This document shows, one piece after another, positions 53,973 through 61,716 of a stretch of DNA of 61,716 nt. The translations under genes were made by a program, and so were the position numbers. Numbering within the stretch: the first letter of the stretch is position 1; every line of letters begins with the position of its first letter. Source of the DNA: Sphingorhabdus sp. Alg239-R122 (lineage in GTDB: Bacteria > Pseudomonadota > Alphaproteobacteria > Sphingomonadales > Sphingomonadaceae); the NCBI RefSeq assembly GCF_900537065.1, contig NZ_UNRC01000011.1, forward strand, positions 1 to 61,716. Reading direction: 5' to 3'. The notes below the pieces were generated by a model. That model did not search any database. It saw only the letters and a list, made by a program, of their open reading frames with translations, and was not told where the DNA came from.

Positions 53973-55556
53973 ATGAATCTTGAGACAATTGATGTCATTA
54001 TCATTGCGATATATGCGCTGGCGCTGCTTGGTATTGCCTTGGTGGTAAGCCGCGAACCGGCGGGCCATGACAAGAATACCGAGGATTATTTTCTCGCTGG
54101 GCGGGCATTGCCCTGGTGGGCAATCGGGGCCTCGTTGATTGCCTCAAATATATCGGCCGAGCAGATTATCGGCCAGTCGGGACAGGGCTATGCCGTGGGT
54201 ATAGCCATTGCCGCCTATGAATGGCAGGCCGCGATTGTTTTGATCATTGTTGCAAAATATTTCCTGCCAATTTTCCTCAAACGCAAGATTTACACCATGC
54301 CGCAATTCCTGAACCAGCGTTATGGCGAAGGTGTGAAATCGCTGATGAGCGTCTTTTGGGTGGCGCTCTACACCGCCGTAAACCTCACGACCGTGTTGTG
54401 GCTTGGCGGTCTGGCGGTCACATCGCTGACGGGCTGGAGTGTGATGTCCGCCATGGCCGCGCTGGCCGGGTTTGCGGCACTGTATTCGCTGTATGGCGGC
54501 CTGAAAGCTGTCGCGCTGACGGATATCATTCAGGTTGTGATCCTGATCCTGGGCGGCCTTGCGATCACCTGGATCGCGCTTGACGCGCTTCCGGCGGACG
54601 GCGCACTCGGGGGTCTTGGCCTGTTGTTCCAGGAAATGCCTGGGCATTTTGAAATGATCCTTGATGAAAGCCACCCCGCCTATGGCGACCTGCCGGGCAT
54701 CTGGACACTGCTGGGCGGGCTATGGGTGCTGCACTTCAGCTATTGGGGTTTTAACCAGTATATCATCCAGCGTGCTTTGGGTGCGGAAAACCTTGGCGAA
54801 GCGCAAAAAGGTCTGGCCTTTGCTGCCTTCCTGAAGGTGCTGGTGCCTTTCATCGTGGTTATTCCCGGTATCGCCGCCATTATCCTGGCGCAGCAGGGCG
54901 TGCTTGACGGCGCGGCGCTGGCCGAGAAGTCAGACCGCACCTATGGCGAACTTATGAGCTTTGCACCTGCGGGCCTGCGGGGCCTCGTCTTTGCGGCACT
55001 GATTGCGGCGGTGGTCTCATCGCTTGCGTCGATGATGAACTCGATTTCGACCATTTTCACAATGGATCTCTATCGCAGTTGGAAGCCCGATGAAGCGGAA
55101 AAACATTATGTGATGGTTGGCCGCATTGCGGCATTCTTGGCCATGGTGATCGCGCTGTTCCTTGCCCGTCCATTTATAGGCGGCTTTGAAAGCGGGTTTC
55201 AGACGGTGCAGGAATATACCGGCTTCATAGCGCCGGGTATCGTGGTTGTGTTCCTGCTGGGCTTTTTTGACAAAAGGATGAACGCAGCCGGGGCGTTTAC
55301 CGCTTTGCTGGGGTCGCTGGCGGTTAATGTGCTACTGAAATTTGTCATGCCCGACGTCCCTTTCATCATCCGTATCTGGGGCGTGTTCGTGCTCTCGCTG
55401 ATCGCCGCTGCGGTTGTTTCGCGCTTTACCGCGCCACCAGAGGAAGAGCGTACGGTAAAGATGGGCGACATCGCCTTTGCCACCAGCATGCTCTTCAATA
55501 CGCTGGCGACGCTGGTCATCGCGATCCTGATCGTGCTCTATATCTGGTTGTGGTAG
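53973..55556 (+). CDS. sodium/solute symporter (SSS family), probable sugar transporter
   Basis: A 527-residue protein with about 14 predicted helices. DYFLAGRALPWWAIGASLIASNISAEQ is the SSS/SGLT opening, of which YFLAGRALPWWAIGASLIAS is the core. LYSLYGGLKAVALTDIIQ is the family signature, and a later FAALIAAVVSSLASMMNS carries the sodium-site serines. SGLT-like members take up glucose or galactose with sodium. The ATG at 53973 has GGAGG 9 bases upstream. It ends the glucan locus, giving a second inner-membrane sugar route. Confidence 0.9.
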   Translation: MNLETIDVIIIAIYALALLGIALVVSREPAGHDKNTEDYFLAGRALPWWAIGASLIASNISAEQIIGQSGQGYAVGIAIAAYEWQAAIVLIIVAKYFLPIFLKRKIYTMPQFLNQRYGEGVKSLMSVFWVALYTAVNLTTVLWLGGLAVTSLTGWSVMSAMAALAGFAALYSLYGGLKAVALTDIIQVVILILGGLAITWIALDALPADGALGGLGLLFQEMPGHFEMILDESHPAYGDLPGIWTLLGGLWVLHFSYWGFNQYIIQRALGAENLGEAQKGLAFAAFLKVLVPFIVVIPGIAAIILAQQGVLDGAALAEKSDRTYGELMSFAPAGLRGLVFAALIAAVVSSLASMMNSISTIFTMDLYRSWKPDEAEKHYVMVGRIAAFLAMVIALFLARPFIGGFESGFQTVQEYTGFIAPGIVVVFLLGFFDKRMNAAGAFTALLGSLAVNVLLKFVMPDVPFIIRIWGVFVLSLIAAAVVSRFTAPPEEERTVKMGDIAFATSMLFNTLATLVIAILIVLYIWLW

Positions 55557-55629
55557 GCTCGCAGTCGCCGAAAACCGGGACAGTATCTGATGCCAGCTCC
55601 GGAGTTCAGGCCTGCCCATGAAAATGTAA

Positions 55630-55717
55630 TGGCGGAGACGGAGGGATTCGAACCCTCGATAGGTTGCCCTATACACGCTTTCCAAGCGAGCGCGATCGAC
55701 CACTCTGCCACGTCTCC
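55630..55717 (-). tRNA. tRNA-Ser(GGA)
   Basis: Read on the minus strand: acceptor stem GGAGACG/CGTCTCC, discriminator G and encoded CCA (55632-55630). The anticodon loop TTGGAAA gives anticodon GGA, reading TCC/TCT. A long variable arm (GTATAGGGCAACCTAT region) confirms a class II serine tRNA. It lies antisense downstream of the SSS transporter. Confidence 0.95.
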
Positions 55718-55884
55718 GCAGTTGTTTTGGCTCACTTTCGTTCGCAATTCGGCGCCTGCCGTATTATGTCCGTTAGGGCATCAAACCAACAATTCCGCCT
55801 CCCCTAAAGGTGCTTTCCCGCTTTTGCAAGCATCCATATCGCGGCTTGCTTGCATTCGCTGGTATTTCTGGCAGGTTGTTTCCC

Positions 55885-56877
55885 ATGAAACAGATAATCT
55901 CCACCCTGTCCGCCGCGGCACTGCTGCTTTCCCCCACCATATCCCATGCGCAGGAAGAGCCGGAAGGTGCGCCGTCGCCGGGGCAGATTGTCGCGGGGGC
56001 ATCGGCACAGGAATGGGTGAAGATTGACCCTGAAGACCTGGTCGTGATGACACTTGCGCCCGATGCCGGTGGCAATGAGCGCAAGGTCGTGATCCAGCTG
56101 ATGCCCGCACCTTTTTCGCAGGGCTGGGTCCAGAACATCCGCGCCCTTGCACGTGCCAAATGGTATGACAATATCAGCGTCAACCGCGTGCAGGACAATT
56201 ATGTCGTGCAGTGGGGCGACCCCAATTACGACAATCCCGAGGCGGAAGGGGAGACAAAGGCGTTGCCCGGGGATCTTAAAAAAATGACAGAGGATCAGTA
56301 TGCAGCCCCAAATTTTTACGGAAATGATGGGGGAATTGCCGATCAGGAAGACTTTGATTACGAGAAAAAATCCAGCAAAGATCCCTATGCAGCGATGGCA
56401 ACGCACTGGAAAGGCTTTCCGGTTGCGGGGGGGTATGGCGCGACCTGGCCCGTCCACTGCTATGGCATGGTCGGGGTCGGACGCGGCTATTCGCCGGATA
56501 CCGGCTCCGGCGCCGAGCTCTACACTGTGATCGGCCATGCGCCGCGGCACCTCGATCGCAATATCGCGCTGGTGGGACGGATTATTGAGGGGATGGAACA
56601 CCTTTCCTCTTTGCCGCGCGGCAAAGGCGTGCTCGGTTTTTACGGTGAGGATGAGCTCGACAAGCGCACTCCGATCCTGACGGTTCGTGTTGCCGGCGAC
56701 CTGCCCGAAGCGGAACAGCCGCATTTCGAGTATCTGGGTGCTGGCAAGACTTTCGCCAAATATGCCGACGCGCGCGCCAATCGCCGCGATCCGTTCTTTA
56801 TCGTGCCCGCGGGCGGTGCGGATATCTGCAATATCCCGATTCCCGTGCGCCGGGTGAAAACGGAGACAGGTGAATGA
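55885..56877 (+). CDS. exported cyclophilin-like protein, first of tandem pair
   Basis: A 330-residue protein with a signal peptide ending SHAQ. A cyclophilin-type PPIase fold is recognised from VIQLMPAPFSQGWVQNI, the strand NRVQDNYVVQWGDP (Arg kept, His/Phe of FHR changed) and TGSGAELYTVIGHAPRHLDRN followed by ALVGRIIEGMEHL. The Trp and several pocket aromatics of classical cyclophilins are replaced, so activity may be low or specialised; a chaperone role is possible. It overlaps its paralogue by 4 bases (ATGA). Confidence 0.85.
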   Translation: MKQIISTLSAAALLLSPTISHAQEEPEGAPSPGQIVAGASAQEWVKIDPEDLVVMTLAPDAGGNERKVVIQLMPAPFSQGWVQNIRALARAKWYDNISVNRVQDNYVVQWGDPNYDNPEAEGETKALPGDLKKMTEDQYAAPNFYGNDGGIADQEDFDYEKKSSKDPYAAMATHWKGFPVAGGYGATWPVHCYGMVGVGRGYSPDTGSGAELYTVIGHAPRHLDRNIALVGRIIEGMEHLSSLPRGKGVLGFYGEDELDKRTPILTVRVAGDLPEAEQPHFEYLGAGKTFAKYADARANRRDPFFIVPAGGADICNIPIPVRRVKTETGE

Positions 56878-57851
56878 AGCGGCAGCTACTTTCGCTTGCT
56901 ACATGCGTCGCCCTCATCGCTTTCCCGGTCCATGCACAGGACGAGGATTATGATGAGTATGAAGAGGAGACTGTAGAAGGACCGTCCCCGGAAGAAGTGC
57001 TGGCCGCCGTGCCCGCTGAACACTGGCTGCCCATCCCCGTGGCCGACCTGATGGTGATGCGGCTTGCCGATGCTGCAGATGGTTCGAAACGCGAAATTGT
57101 CATACAACTATTGCCCGCCCGCTATTCAGGCGGGCATGTGCGCAATGTTCGCAAACTCGCGGCAATGGGCTGGTGGAATGACACGGGGGTTTATCGTGTG
57201 GACAGGGGTTTTGTTACGCAGTTTGGCAGTAACCCCTATGGCAAGATGCCGCCCGAGACCCTCGAAACTGTGCCGGAAAGTGAATATTTCAACACAGCTC
57301 TCGGGCAGAAGCGCAGAACCGATATGGCCGGGCTTGAGGAAATGCGGACCTGGTCGAACACGCACCAAAAGACCGAAATCCAACCGCTCATGAAAATCAT
57401 ATATGAGAGTTACGGCGCAAAGGTCGGTTTTGCGGCTGGCTGGCCGGTGGGCCTGAAGGGCGGGAAATATTATCCGATCACCTGCCGCGGTGCGCTCTCG
57501 CCTGCGCATTATGATCCACCCGATACGGGCAGCGGGAGTGAAATTTCCATTATAACGGGTGAAGAGGCGCGCAGCCTCGATACGACTTTCGGCTATGTTG
57601 GCCGGGTGATTGATGGACTGGAGCATGCGATAAACCTGCCCCAGGGCAGTCCGCCGGGCGGCTTTTATGACGATGCGTCGAAAAATGTGCCGATCAAGTC
57701 GATCCGCATGATGGTTGAATTGCCGAGTGCAGAACATAAGCACTATGAATACCTGGCAAGTTACAGCCCGTCGCTGTTGCAATATATCGCCGCGCATGGC
57801 GGTTATGGCAATATCTGTACCGTAGATTATCCGGTCCGGCTCAAGCGCTAG
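56874..57851 (+). CDS. exported cyclophilin-like protein, second of tandem pair
   Basis: A 325-residue paralogue with signal peptide (cleavage near VHAQ), an acidic stretch DEDYDEYEEE, and the same fold: VIQLLPARYSGGHVRNVRKL, YRVDRGFVTQFGSNPYG and TGSGSEISIITGEEARSLD, then YVGRVIDGLEHA. The conserved Cys near the end (YGNICTVDYPVR) is also in the first copy (ADICNIPIPVRR), suggesting a shared disulfide or a fixed structural role. Substrate proteins are unknown. Confidence 0.85.
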   Translation: MKRQLLSLATCVALIAFPVHAQDEDYDEYEEETVEGPSPEEVLAAVPAEHWLPIPVADLMVMRLADAADGSKREIVIQLLPARYSGGHVRNVRKLAAMGWWNDTGVYRVDRGFVTQFGSNPYGKMPPETLETVPESEYFNTALGQKRRTDMAGLEEMRTWSNTHQKTEIQPLMKIIYESYGAKVGFAAGWPVGLKGGKYYPITCRGALSPAHYDPPDTGSGSEISIITGEEARSLDTTFGYVGRVIDGLEHAINLPQGSPPGGFYDDASKNVPIKSIRMMVELPSAEHKHYEYLASYSPSLLQYIAAHGGYGNICTVDYPVRLKR

Positions 57852-57860
57852 GCATGCAGG

Positions 57861-58328
57861 CTAGTCCAGCAACCTGCGAACGGGATATCCCGTCCAGCTT
57901 TTGATGGCGCGAATGGCAAAGGCGCTGTGCATGGCCGCGACTCCGGGCAGGCGGGCAAGGCGGGTGCGGTGGATATCATCATAATCGGCCACATCGCGCG
58001 CCGCGACTCGCAGCCGGTAATCGGCTTCACCCGACATCAGGTGGCATTCCAGAATCTCGTCAATCTGCTGGACTGCCTTTTCAAATATGCGGAAAGACCG
58101 TTCGGTCTGCGCGGTCAGGCGGATCTCCACGAACACATCCAGCTTCATGCCTATTTTCTGGCTGTCGAGCCGCGCCACATAGCGTTTAATGGCGCCGCTT
58201 TGCTCCAGCATCTTGATTCGGCGATGGCATGCGGAGGAGGACAGACTAACACGTTCAGACAGGTCATTTATGGAAATATCACTGTCATTCTGCAGTAGCT
58301 CCAGCAAGGCAACATCGATTCGATCCAT
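57861..58328 (-). CDS. Lrp/AsnC-family transcriptional regulator
   Basis: A 155-residue protein: HTH domain (1-55; ELLQNDSDISINDLSERVSL, SSSACHRRIKMLEQSGAI) and RAM domain (about 65-150; VFVEIRLTAQTERSFRIFEKA). It is divergent from ald, where Lrp-type proteins (AldR, BkdR-like) are common activators that sense alanine. AGGA lies 10 bases before the ATG. Confidence 0.92.
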   Translation of the reverse strand: MDRIDVALLELLQNDSDISINDLSERVSLSSSACHRRIKMLEQSGAIKRYVARLDSQKIGMKLDVFVEIRLTAQTERSFRIFEKAVQQIDEILECHLMSGEADYRLRVAARDVADYDDIHRTRLARLPGVAAMHSAFAIRAIKSWTGYPVRRLLD

Positions 58329-58366
58329 AGAATTATTTCCTGTAGAAATGTGATTATATCGCAATA

Positions 58367-58396
58367 TATCCTGATATATATGTGTTTAACAGGATA
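58367..58396. promoter_or_regulatory. candidate Lrp-type binding site upstream of ald
   Basis: TATCCTG (58367-58373) and CAGGATA (58390-58396) form an inverted repeat with a 16-bp AT-rich spacer in the 134-bp gap between the divergent Lrp and ald genes. The spacing of two turns suits an Lrp dimer. Confidence 0.4.
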
Positions 58397-58462
58397 ATTA
58401 GAGAAAAATAATCATTTGTTTTCGGCTATATTACATTCATAGTTTTATGGAGATTCGAAATT

Positions 58463-59578
58463 ATGCGTGTAGGTACCCCCAAGGAAATCAAGAATCATGA
58501 ATACCGTGTCGGACTGACCCCGGAATCTGTTCGCGAACTGGTTGCGAACGGCCATGAAACGCTGGTCGAACAGGGCGCGGGCCTGGGCATCAGTGCGACT
58601 GACGATGAATATCGCGAAGCGGGTGCAGAAATAGTGGGCACTGCAGAGGAAATTTTTGAACGTTGTGACATGGTGGTGAAGGTAAAAGAGCCACAGGCAG
58701 TAGAGCGCGCCATGTTGCGTGAGGGGCAGATCCTGTTCACGTACCTGCACCTTGCGCCAGACCCTGAACAGACGGCTGATCTGGTCAAATCAGGGGCAAC
58801 CTGCATCGCCTATGAAACCGTGACCGATGATAATGGCGGTCTGCCGCTCCTTAAACCGATGAGTCAGGTGGCTGGACGCATGTCGATTCAGGCGGGCGCC
58901 ACGGCGCTTGAAAAAGCACATGGCGGCCGCGGTATATTGCTGGGCGGCGTGCCGGGCGTATCACCGGCCAAGGTCGCTGTGATAGGCGGCGGTGTTGTCG
59001 GACTTAACGCCGCGCAAATGGCGGTTGGACTGGGTGCGGACGTGACTATTCTTGATCGCAATCCTGAAGTGCTGGAAGAACTGGGTAACTATTTTGAAGC
59101 ACGCGCCAAGACACGCTTTTCAAACCAGGCCAATCTGGCCGAATGCGTGACGCAGGCCGATCTGGTCATTGGCGCTGTGCTTATCCCGGGGGCCTCTGCG
59201 CCAAAACTGGTGACGCGCGAAATGCTGTCTACCATGAACCCGGGCAGCGTGCTGGCCGATGTTGCGATCGATCAGGGCGGATGCTTTGAAACATCAAAGG
59301 CTACTACACATGCGGAACCAACATATGTTGTTGATGAAATTGTGCATTACTGCGTGGCGAACATGCCGGGTGCGGTGTGCCGTACATCGACCTATGCACT
59401 TAACAATGTGACACTGCCCCATGCGCTCAACATCGCCAATAAAGGCTGGAAAGAGGCGTGCCGTTCCAACCCGCATCTGGCCGAAGGGCTTAATGTATGG
59501 AATGGCCATGTCACCTATGAAGCCGTGGCCCGTGACCTGGGTTATGCGCACATGCCGATTGCCGACGCGCTGAAATAG
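58463..59578 (+). CDS. ald: alanine dehydrogenase
   Basis: A 371-residue NAD-dependent enzyme of normal length. The N-terminal [20 protein letters not shown] and the KVKEPQ block carry the pyruvate-site Arg and Lys; [20 protein letters not shown] is the NAD-binding motif. It reversibly deaminates alanine to pyruvate. Divergent from the Lrp-type regulator, which probably controls it. Confidence 0.95.
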   Translation: MRVGTPKEIKNHEYRVGLTPESVRELVANGHETLVEQGAGLGISATDDEYREAGAEIVGTAEEIFERCDMVVKVKEPQAVERAMLREGQILFTYLHLAPDPEQTADLVKSGATCIAYETVTDDNGGLPLLKPMSQVAGRMSIQAGATALEKAHGGRGILLGGVPGVSPAKVAVIGGGVVGLNAAQMAVGLGADVTILDRNPEVLEELGNYFEARAKTRFSNQANLAECVTQADLVIGAVLIPGASAPKLVTREMLSTMNPGSVLADVAIDQGGCFETSKATTHAEPTYVVDEIVHYCVANMPGAVCRTSTYALNNVTLPHALNIANKGWKEACRSNPHLAEGLNVWNGHVTYEAVARDLGYAHMPIADALK

Positions 59579-59619
59579 CTATAGGCTGCCGCTCCAATCG
59601 TATTATGATGGAGGAAGTT

Positions 59620-60591
59620 ATGGCAGCAGTGGACCAACAACCCCTGGGATCAGGATTTGGCAAGGATACACCCGCCAGCGAAGTGATGCAGGGCATTGAC
59701 CTTGCTGGCAAAACCAGCATCGTGACAGGCGGGTATTCGGGTATAGGCGTGGAAACGGTGCGTGCGCTAGCCGCTGCTGGAGCCGAGGTGATAGTGCCCG
59801 CGCGCAACCGAGAGAAAGCGGAAGAAAACCTTGCCGACATTGAAGGTACGGTGCGCATTGCCGATATGGACCTAGGCGATATCGGCTCGGTGCGCGGCTT
59901 TGCTGCGCATATGCGGGAAAATTACGACAAGCTGGATATTCTCATCAACAATGCCGGTGTCATGGCGAGCCCACTTTTCCGTGTCGGACCCGGCTGGGAA
60001 GGGCAATTTGGCACCAACCATATGGGGCATTTTGCCCTGACGCAGGAGCTGATGCCGCTGCTGGAAAAGGCCGAAGCGCCGCGTGTTGTTGCGCTCAGTT
60101 CCACCGCGCATAAAATGTCTGATATCCACTGGGATGATCCGAATTTCGAAAACCATGACTATGACAAGTGGCAGTCCTATGGACAGGCCAAGACAGCCAA
60201 TGCGCTGTTCGCTGTCGCGCTCGACAGACGCATGCGTGACTTTGGCGGACGCGCCTTTTCTGTCCATCCTGGTGGCATCAGTACGCCGCTGCAACGCCAC
60301 CTGCCGCTTGAAGAGCAGATTGCCATGGGTTGGCGCAAGGAAAACGGTGAACCGAGCGATATGGCCGCGAAACTGTTCAAATCAGTGGAAGCGGGTGGTG
60401 CGACGGCGGCCTGGGCAGCAACATCGCCGCTCCTTGGCGATAATGGCGGGTTATATTGTGAGGATTGCGATGTGGCCCAACTCGGCGATGATGAATCGCC
60501 CCGCTTCACGCATGTCCAGCCGCATGCGGTGGATGAAGAGAGCGCTGAACGCCTGTGGCAGATGAGCGAAGAGATGCTGAAAACCGCCTAG
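59620..60591 (+). CDS. short-chain dehydrogenase/reductase (retinol-dehydrogenase-like)
   Basis: A 323-residue SDR. The cofactor motif TGGYSGIGVETVRALA is near residue 34, NNAGVMASP is present, and the active site has ALSSTAHK with Ser and YGQAKTANALF with Tyr and Lys. The length and long C-terminal part resemble the WWOX/retinol dehydrogenase subgroup; the substrate is unknown. GGAGG is 5 bases before the ATG at 59620. A terminator follows. Confidence 0.9.
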   Translation: MAAVDQQPLGSGFGKDTPASEVMQGIDLAGKTSIVTGGYSGIGVETVRALAAAGAEVIVPARNREKAEENLADIEGTVRIADMDLGDIGSVRGFAAHMRENYDKLDILINNAGVMASPLFRVGPGWEGQFGTNHMGHFALTQELMPLLEKAEAPRVVALSSTAHKMSDIHWDDPNFENHDYDKWQSYGQAKTANALFAVALDRRMRDFGGRAFSVHPGGISTPLQRHLPLEEQIAMGWRKENGEPSDMAAKLFKSVEAGGATAAWAATSPLLGDNGGLYCEDCDVAQLGDDESPRFTHVQPHAVDEESAERLWQMSEEMLKTA

Positions 60592-60607
60592 AAGGAAAGT
60601 GAAACTA

Positions 60608-60645
60608 AAAACGCCGCATGGCTCCCCTAGGAGCTGCGGCGTTTT
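60608..60645. terminator. bidirectional intrinsic terminator
   Basis: AAAACGCCGCA (60608-60618) pairs with TGCGGCGTTTT (60635-60645), with an inner GCTCC/GGAGC pairing. It separates the convergent SDR and infC genes. Confidence 0.93.
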
Positions 60646-60669
60646 GAAATTCCGTGAAGCGAACGGTCC

Positions 60670-61215
60670 TTATTTCGGTGCTAGCACCATTAGCATCTGA
60701 CGGCCTTCCAGCTTTGGGAAAGCTTCGACTTTGGCGTCTTCCTTGGTGTCATCCTGGACACGCTGGAGCAGCTCCATGCCAAGCTGCTGGTGTGACATTT
60801 CACGGCCGCGAAAGCGTAGCGTGACTTTCACCTTGTCGCCATTTTCGATGAACTGATGCACTTTTTTCATCTTCACCATATAGTCATGGTCGTCGATGTT
60901 CGGACGCATTTTTATCTCTTTAACGTCCTGTGTTTTCTGGGATTTGCGCGCAGCATTGGCCTTTTTCTGCGCTTCGTATTTGAATTTGCCTACGTCCAGG
61001 AATTTGGCAACCGGCGGCTGTGCATTGGGGGAAACCTCGACCAGATCAAGCCCGGCCTCGGCGGCCTGGCGGATAGCATCTTCGGTGCGGAGCACTCCCA
61101 GGTTTTCACCCTGATCGTCAATCACGCGAACGGTTGCGGACTGGATAAACTCATTATAGCGGGGGCCGGATTTCGGTGGTGCCGAAGGACCCCGGCGGTT
61201 GGATGGCGGACGTAT
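60670..61215 (-). CDS. infC: translation initiation factor IF-3
   Basis: A 181-residue protein: IF3-N ([20 protein letters not shown], then [18 protein letters not shown]), a linker and IF3-C ([32 protein letters not shown]). The conserved N-terminal [19 protein letters not shown] lies upstream of the first GTG in frame, so that GTG (61125) is internal. The best start is an ATA codon at 61215 with AAAGGAG 8 bases upstream; non-standard AUU/AUC/AUA starts are known for infC and let IF-3 limit its own synthesis. It follows thrS, the usual order. Confidence 0.92.
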   Translation of the reverse strand: MRPPSNRRGPSAPPKSGPRYNEFIQSATVRVIDDQGENLGVLRTEDAIRQAAEAGLDLVEVSPNAQPPVAKFLDVGKFKYEAQKKANAARKSQKTQDVKEIKMRPNIDDHDYMVKMKKVHQFIENGDKVKVTLRFRGREMSHQQLGMELLQRVQDDTKEDAKVEAFPKLEGRQMLMVLAPK

Positions 61216-61270
61216 AGCAAATTCTCCTTTGGTTTGTTTCAGTGCTTAAATAGTGATTTCAGACCTTAAA

Positions 61271-61313
61271 ATAAAGGGCGTTTGCGCGAAAACACGCTGA
61301 CTGCGCCCTTTAT
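61271..61313. terminator. intrinsic terminator after thrS
   Basis: ATAAAGGGCG (61271-61280) pairs with CGCCCTTTAT (61304-61313); on the minus strand a T-rich tract (TTTATTTTAAGG) follows. It lies between thrS and infC, both read leftward, so it may end or attenuate thrS transcription before infC. Confidence 0.8.
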
Positions 61314-61350
61314 GCAACGTTTGTGGGTGACTGTGTATGCCTTGCCAGCT

Positions 61351-61716
61351 TCAGTTTTGCAGATCCGGTGCAACGGCTTCAGCTTTCAGCATGGCTGTTG
61401 CTTCGTCCAGGTCCAGGAACTGCTGTTGCTTGTTGCCAAGCTGCCGCAGGGCGACCGTGCGTTTTTCCGCCTCCTGCTTGCCGATGACAAGCAGGTTGGG
61501 GACCTTGGCAAGGCTGTGTTCACGGACTTTATAATTGATCTTTTCGTTGCGCAGGTCGGTTTCAGCACGGATTCCCGCAGCCTGAAGTTGCGCAGCGACT
61601 TCCTTTGCATAGTCGTCGGCGTCGGACACAATGGTTGCAACCACTGCCTGTGTCGGCGCGAGCCAGAGCGGCATTTTGCCGGCATAATGTTCGATCAATA
61701 TACCGATAAAACGTTC
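61351..61716 (-). CDS. thrS: threonyl-tRNA synthetase, C-terminal part (partial)
   Basis: The last 122 residues of a class II synthetase run off the window edge. [20 protein letters not shown] is the end of the catalytic domain, followed by the anticodon-binding domain ([20 protein letters not shown], then [20 protein letters not shown]). The length and content are as expected for ThrS, and thrS-infC is a conserved order. Confidence 0.94.
   Translation of the reverse strand, partial: ERFIGILIEHYAGKMPLWLAPTQAVVATIVSDADDYAKEVAAQLQAAGIRAETDLRNEKINYKVREHSLAKVPNLLVIGKQEAEKRTVALRQLGNKQQQFLDLDEATAMLKAEAVAPDLQN

Noticed and set aside
55804-56724. Open frame of 306 codons on the minus strand over the first cyclophilin-like gene
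   Set aside because: It has no recognisable domain and runs opposite to a gene with signal peptide, PPIase motifs and a coupled paralogue.
61216-61350. Riboswitch or T-box type leader between thrS and infC
   Set aside because: Only a simple terminator-like stem is present; no T-box motifs, and the thrS leader is outside the window.

Overview
The window looks like the replication-origin region of a member of the Sphingomonadales (Alphaproteobacteria), probably an aquatic or marine one. Evidence: the gene order hemE / AT-rich gap with DnaA boxes / DUF299 regulator, which is the Caulobacter-type oriC neighbourhood; parS sites beside parAB-rsmG-mnmG-mnmE; a cluster of GANTC (CcrM) sites in the origin; and typical sphingomonad families (DUF4402 pilin-like protein, DUF6489-like protein, CYP153-like P450, TonB receptor with tryptophan-halogenase-like protein). 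The genus cannot be named from this sequence. No insertion sequence, prophage, CRISPR array or rRNA operon was seen.

Layout. 1-5 kb: end of a response regulator, crotonase, SRPBCC/ArsR divergent pair, thioesterase, a large imperfect palindrome, acyl-CoA dehydrogenase and a BaiN/HI0933-type flavoprotein. 5-9.2 kb: a three-gene, non-classical chaperone-usher cluster (DUF4402 subunit, PapD-like chaperone, 909-residue usher-like barrel) read leftward, with a terminator between subunit and chaperone. 9.4-20 kb: parB, parA, rsmG, mnmG, mnmE, a small DUF6489-like gene, a dienelactone hydrolase/TerC convergent pair, rho, hemJ and hemE. 20.04-20.36 kb: probable oriC. 20.36-26 kb: rightward, overlapping genes for a DUF299 bifunctional kinase/phosphorylase, Maf, AroE, CoaE and DnaQ, then hpf, ptsN, a thioesterase, DUF1491 and a SleB-like hydrolase. 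Most genes point away from the origin on each side.

27-43 kb: dapD with a HAD phosphatase, a lipidated subtilisin-like autotransporter, queG, a NatAB-like exporter, a CYP153-like P450, Tat-exported MsrB, a VOC protein, a three-gene membrane glycan cluster (FAD protein, GtrA, GT-C-like protein), rlmE-ppx/gppA and tRNA-Gln(CTG).

43-55.6 kb is a beta-glucan (laminarin-like) utilisation locus: tryptophan-halogenase-like flavoprotein, divergent TonB receptor, GH16 lipoprotein, LacI regulator, MFS transporter, GH3 lipoprotein and SSS symporter. Three copies of a 16-bp palindromic site close to TTGTGAACGTTCACAA lie in the divergent promoter and in front of GH3, which ties the locus to the LacI regulator. 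The proposed route is endo-cleavage by GH16, outer-membrane uptake by the TonB receptor, cleavage to glucose by GH3, and inner-membrane uptake by MFS/SSS.

55.6-61.7 kb: tRNA-Ser(GGA), two tandem exported cyclophilin-like proteins, an Lrp/ald divergent pair, an SDR, infC with an apparent AUA start, and the 3' end of thrS.

The least explained items are the chaperone-usher cluster, the GT-C/GtrA/FAD cluster, the halogenase-like protein in a glucan locus, the tandem cyclophilins and the palindrome at 2.34-2.43 kb.
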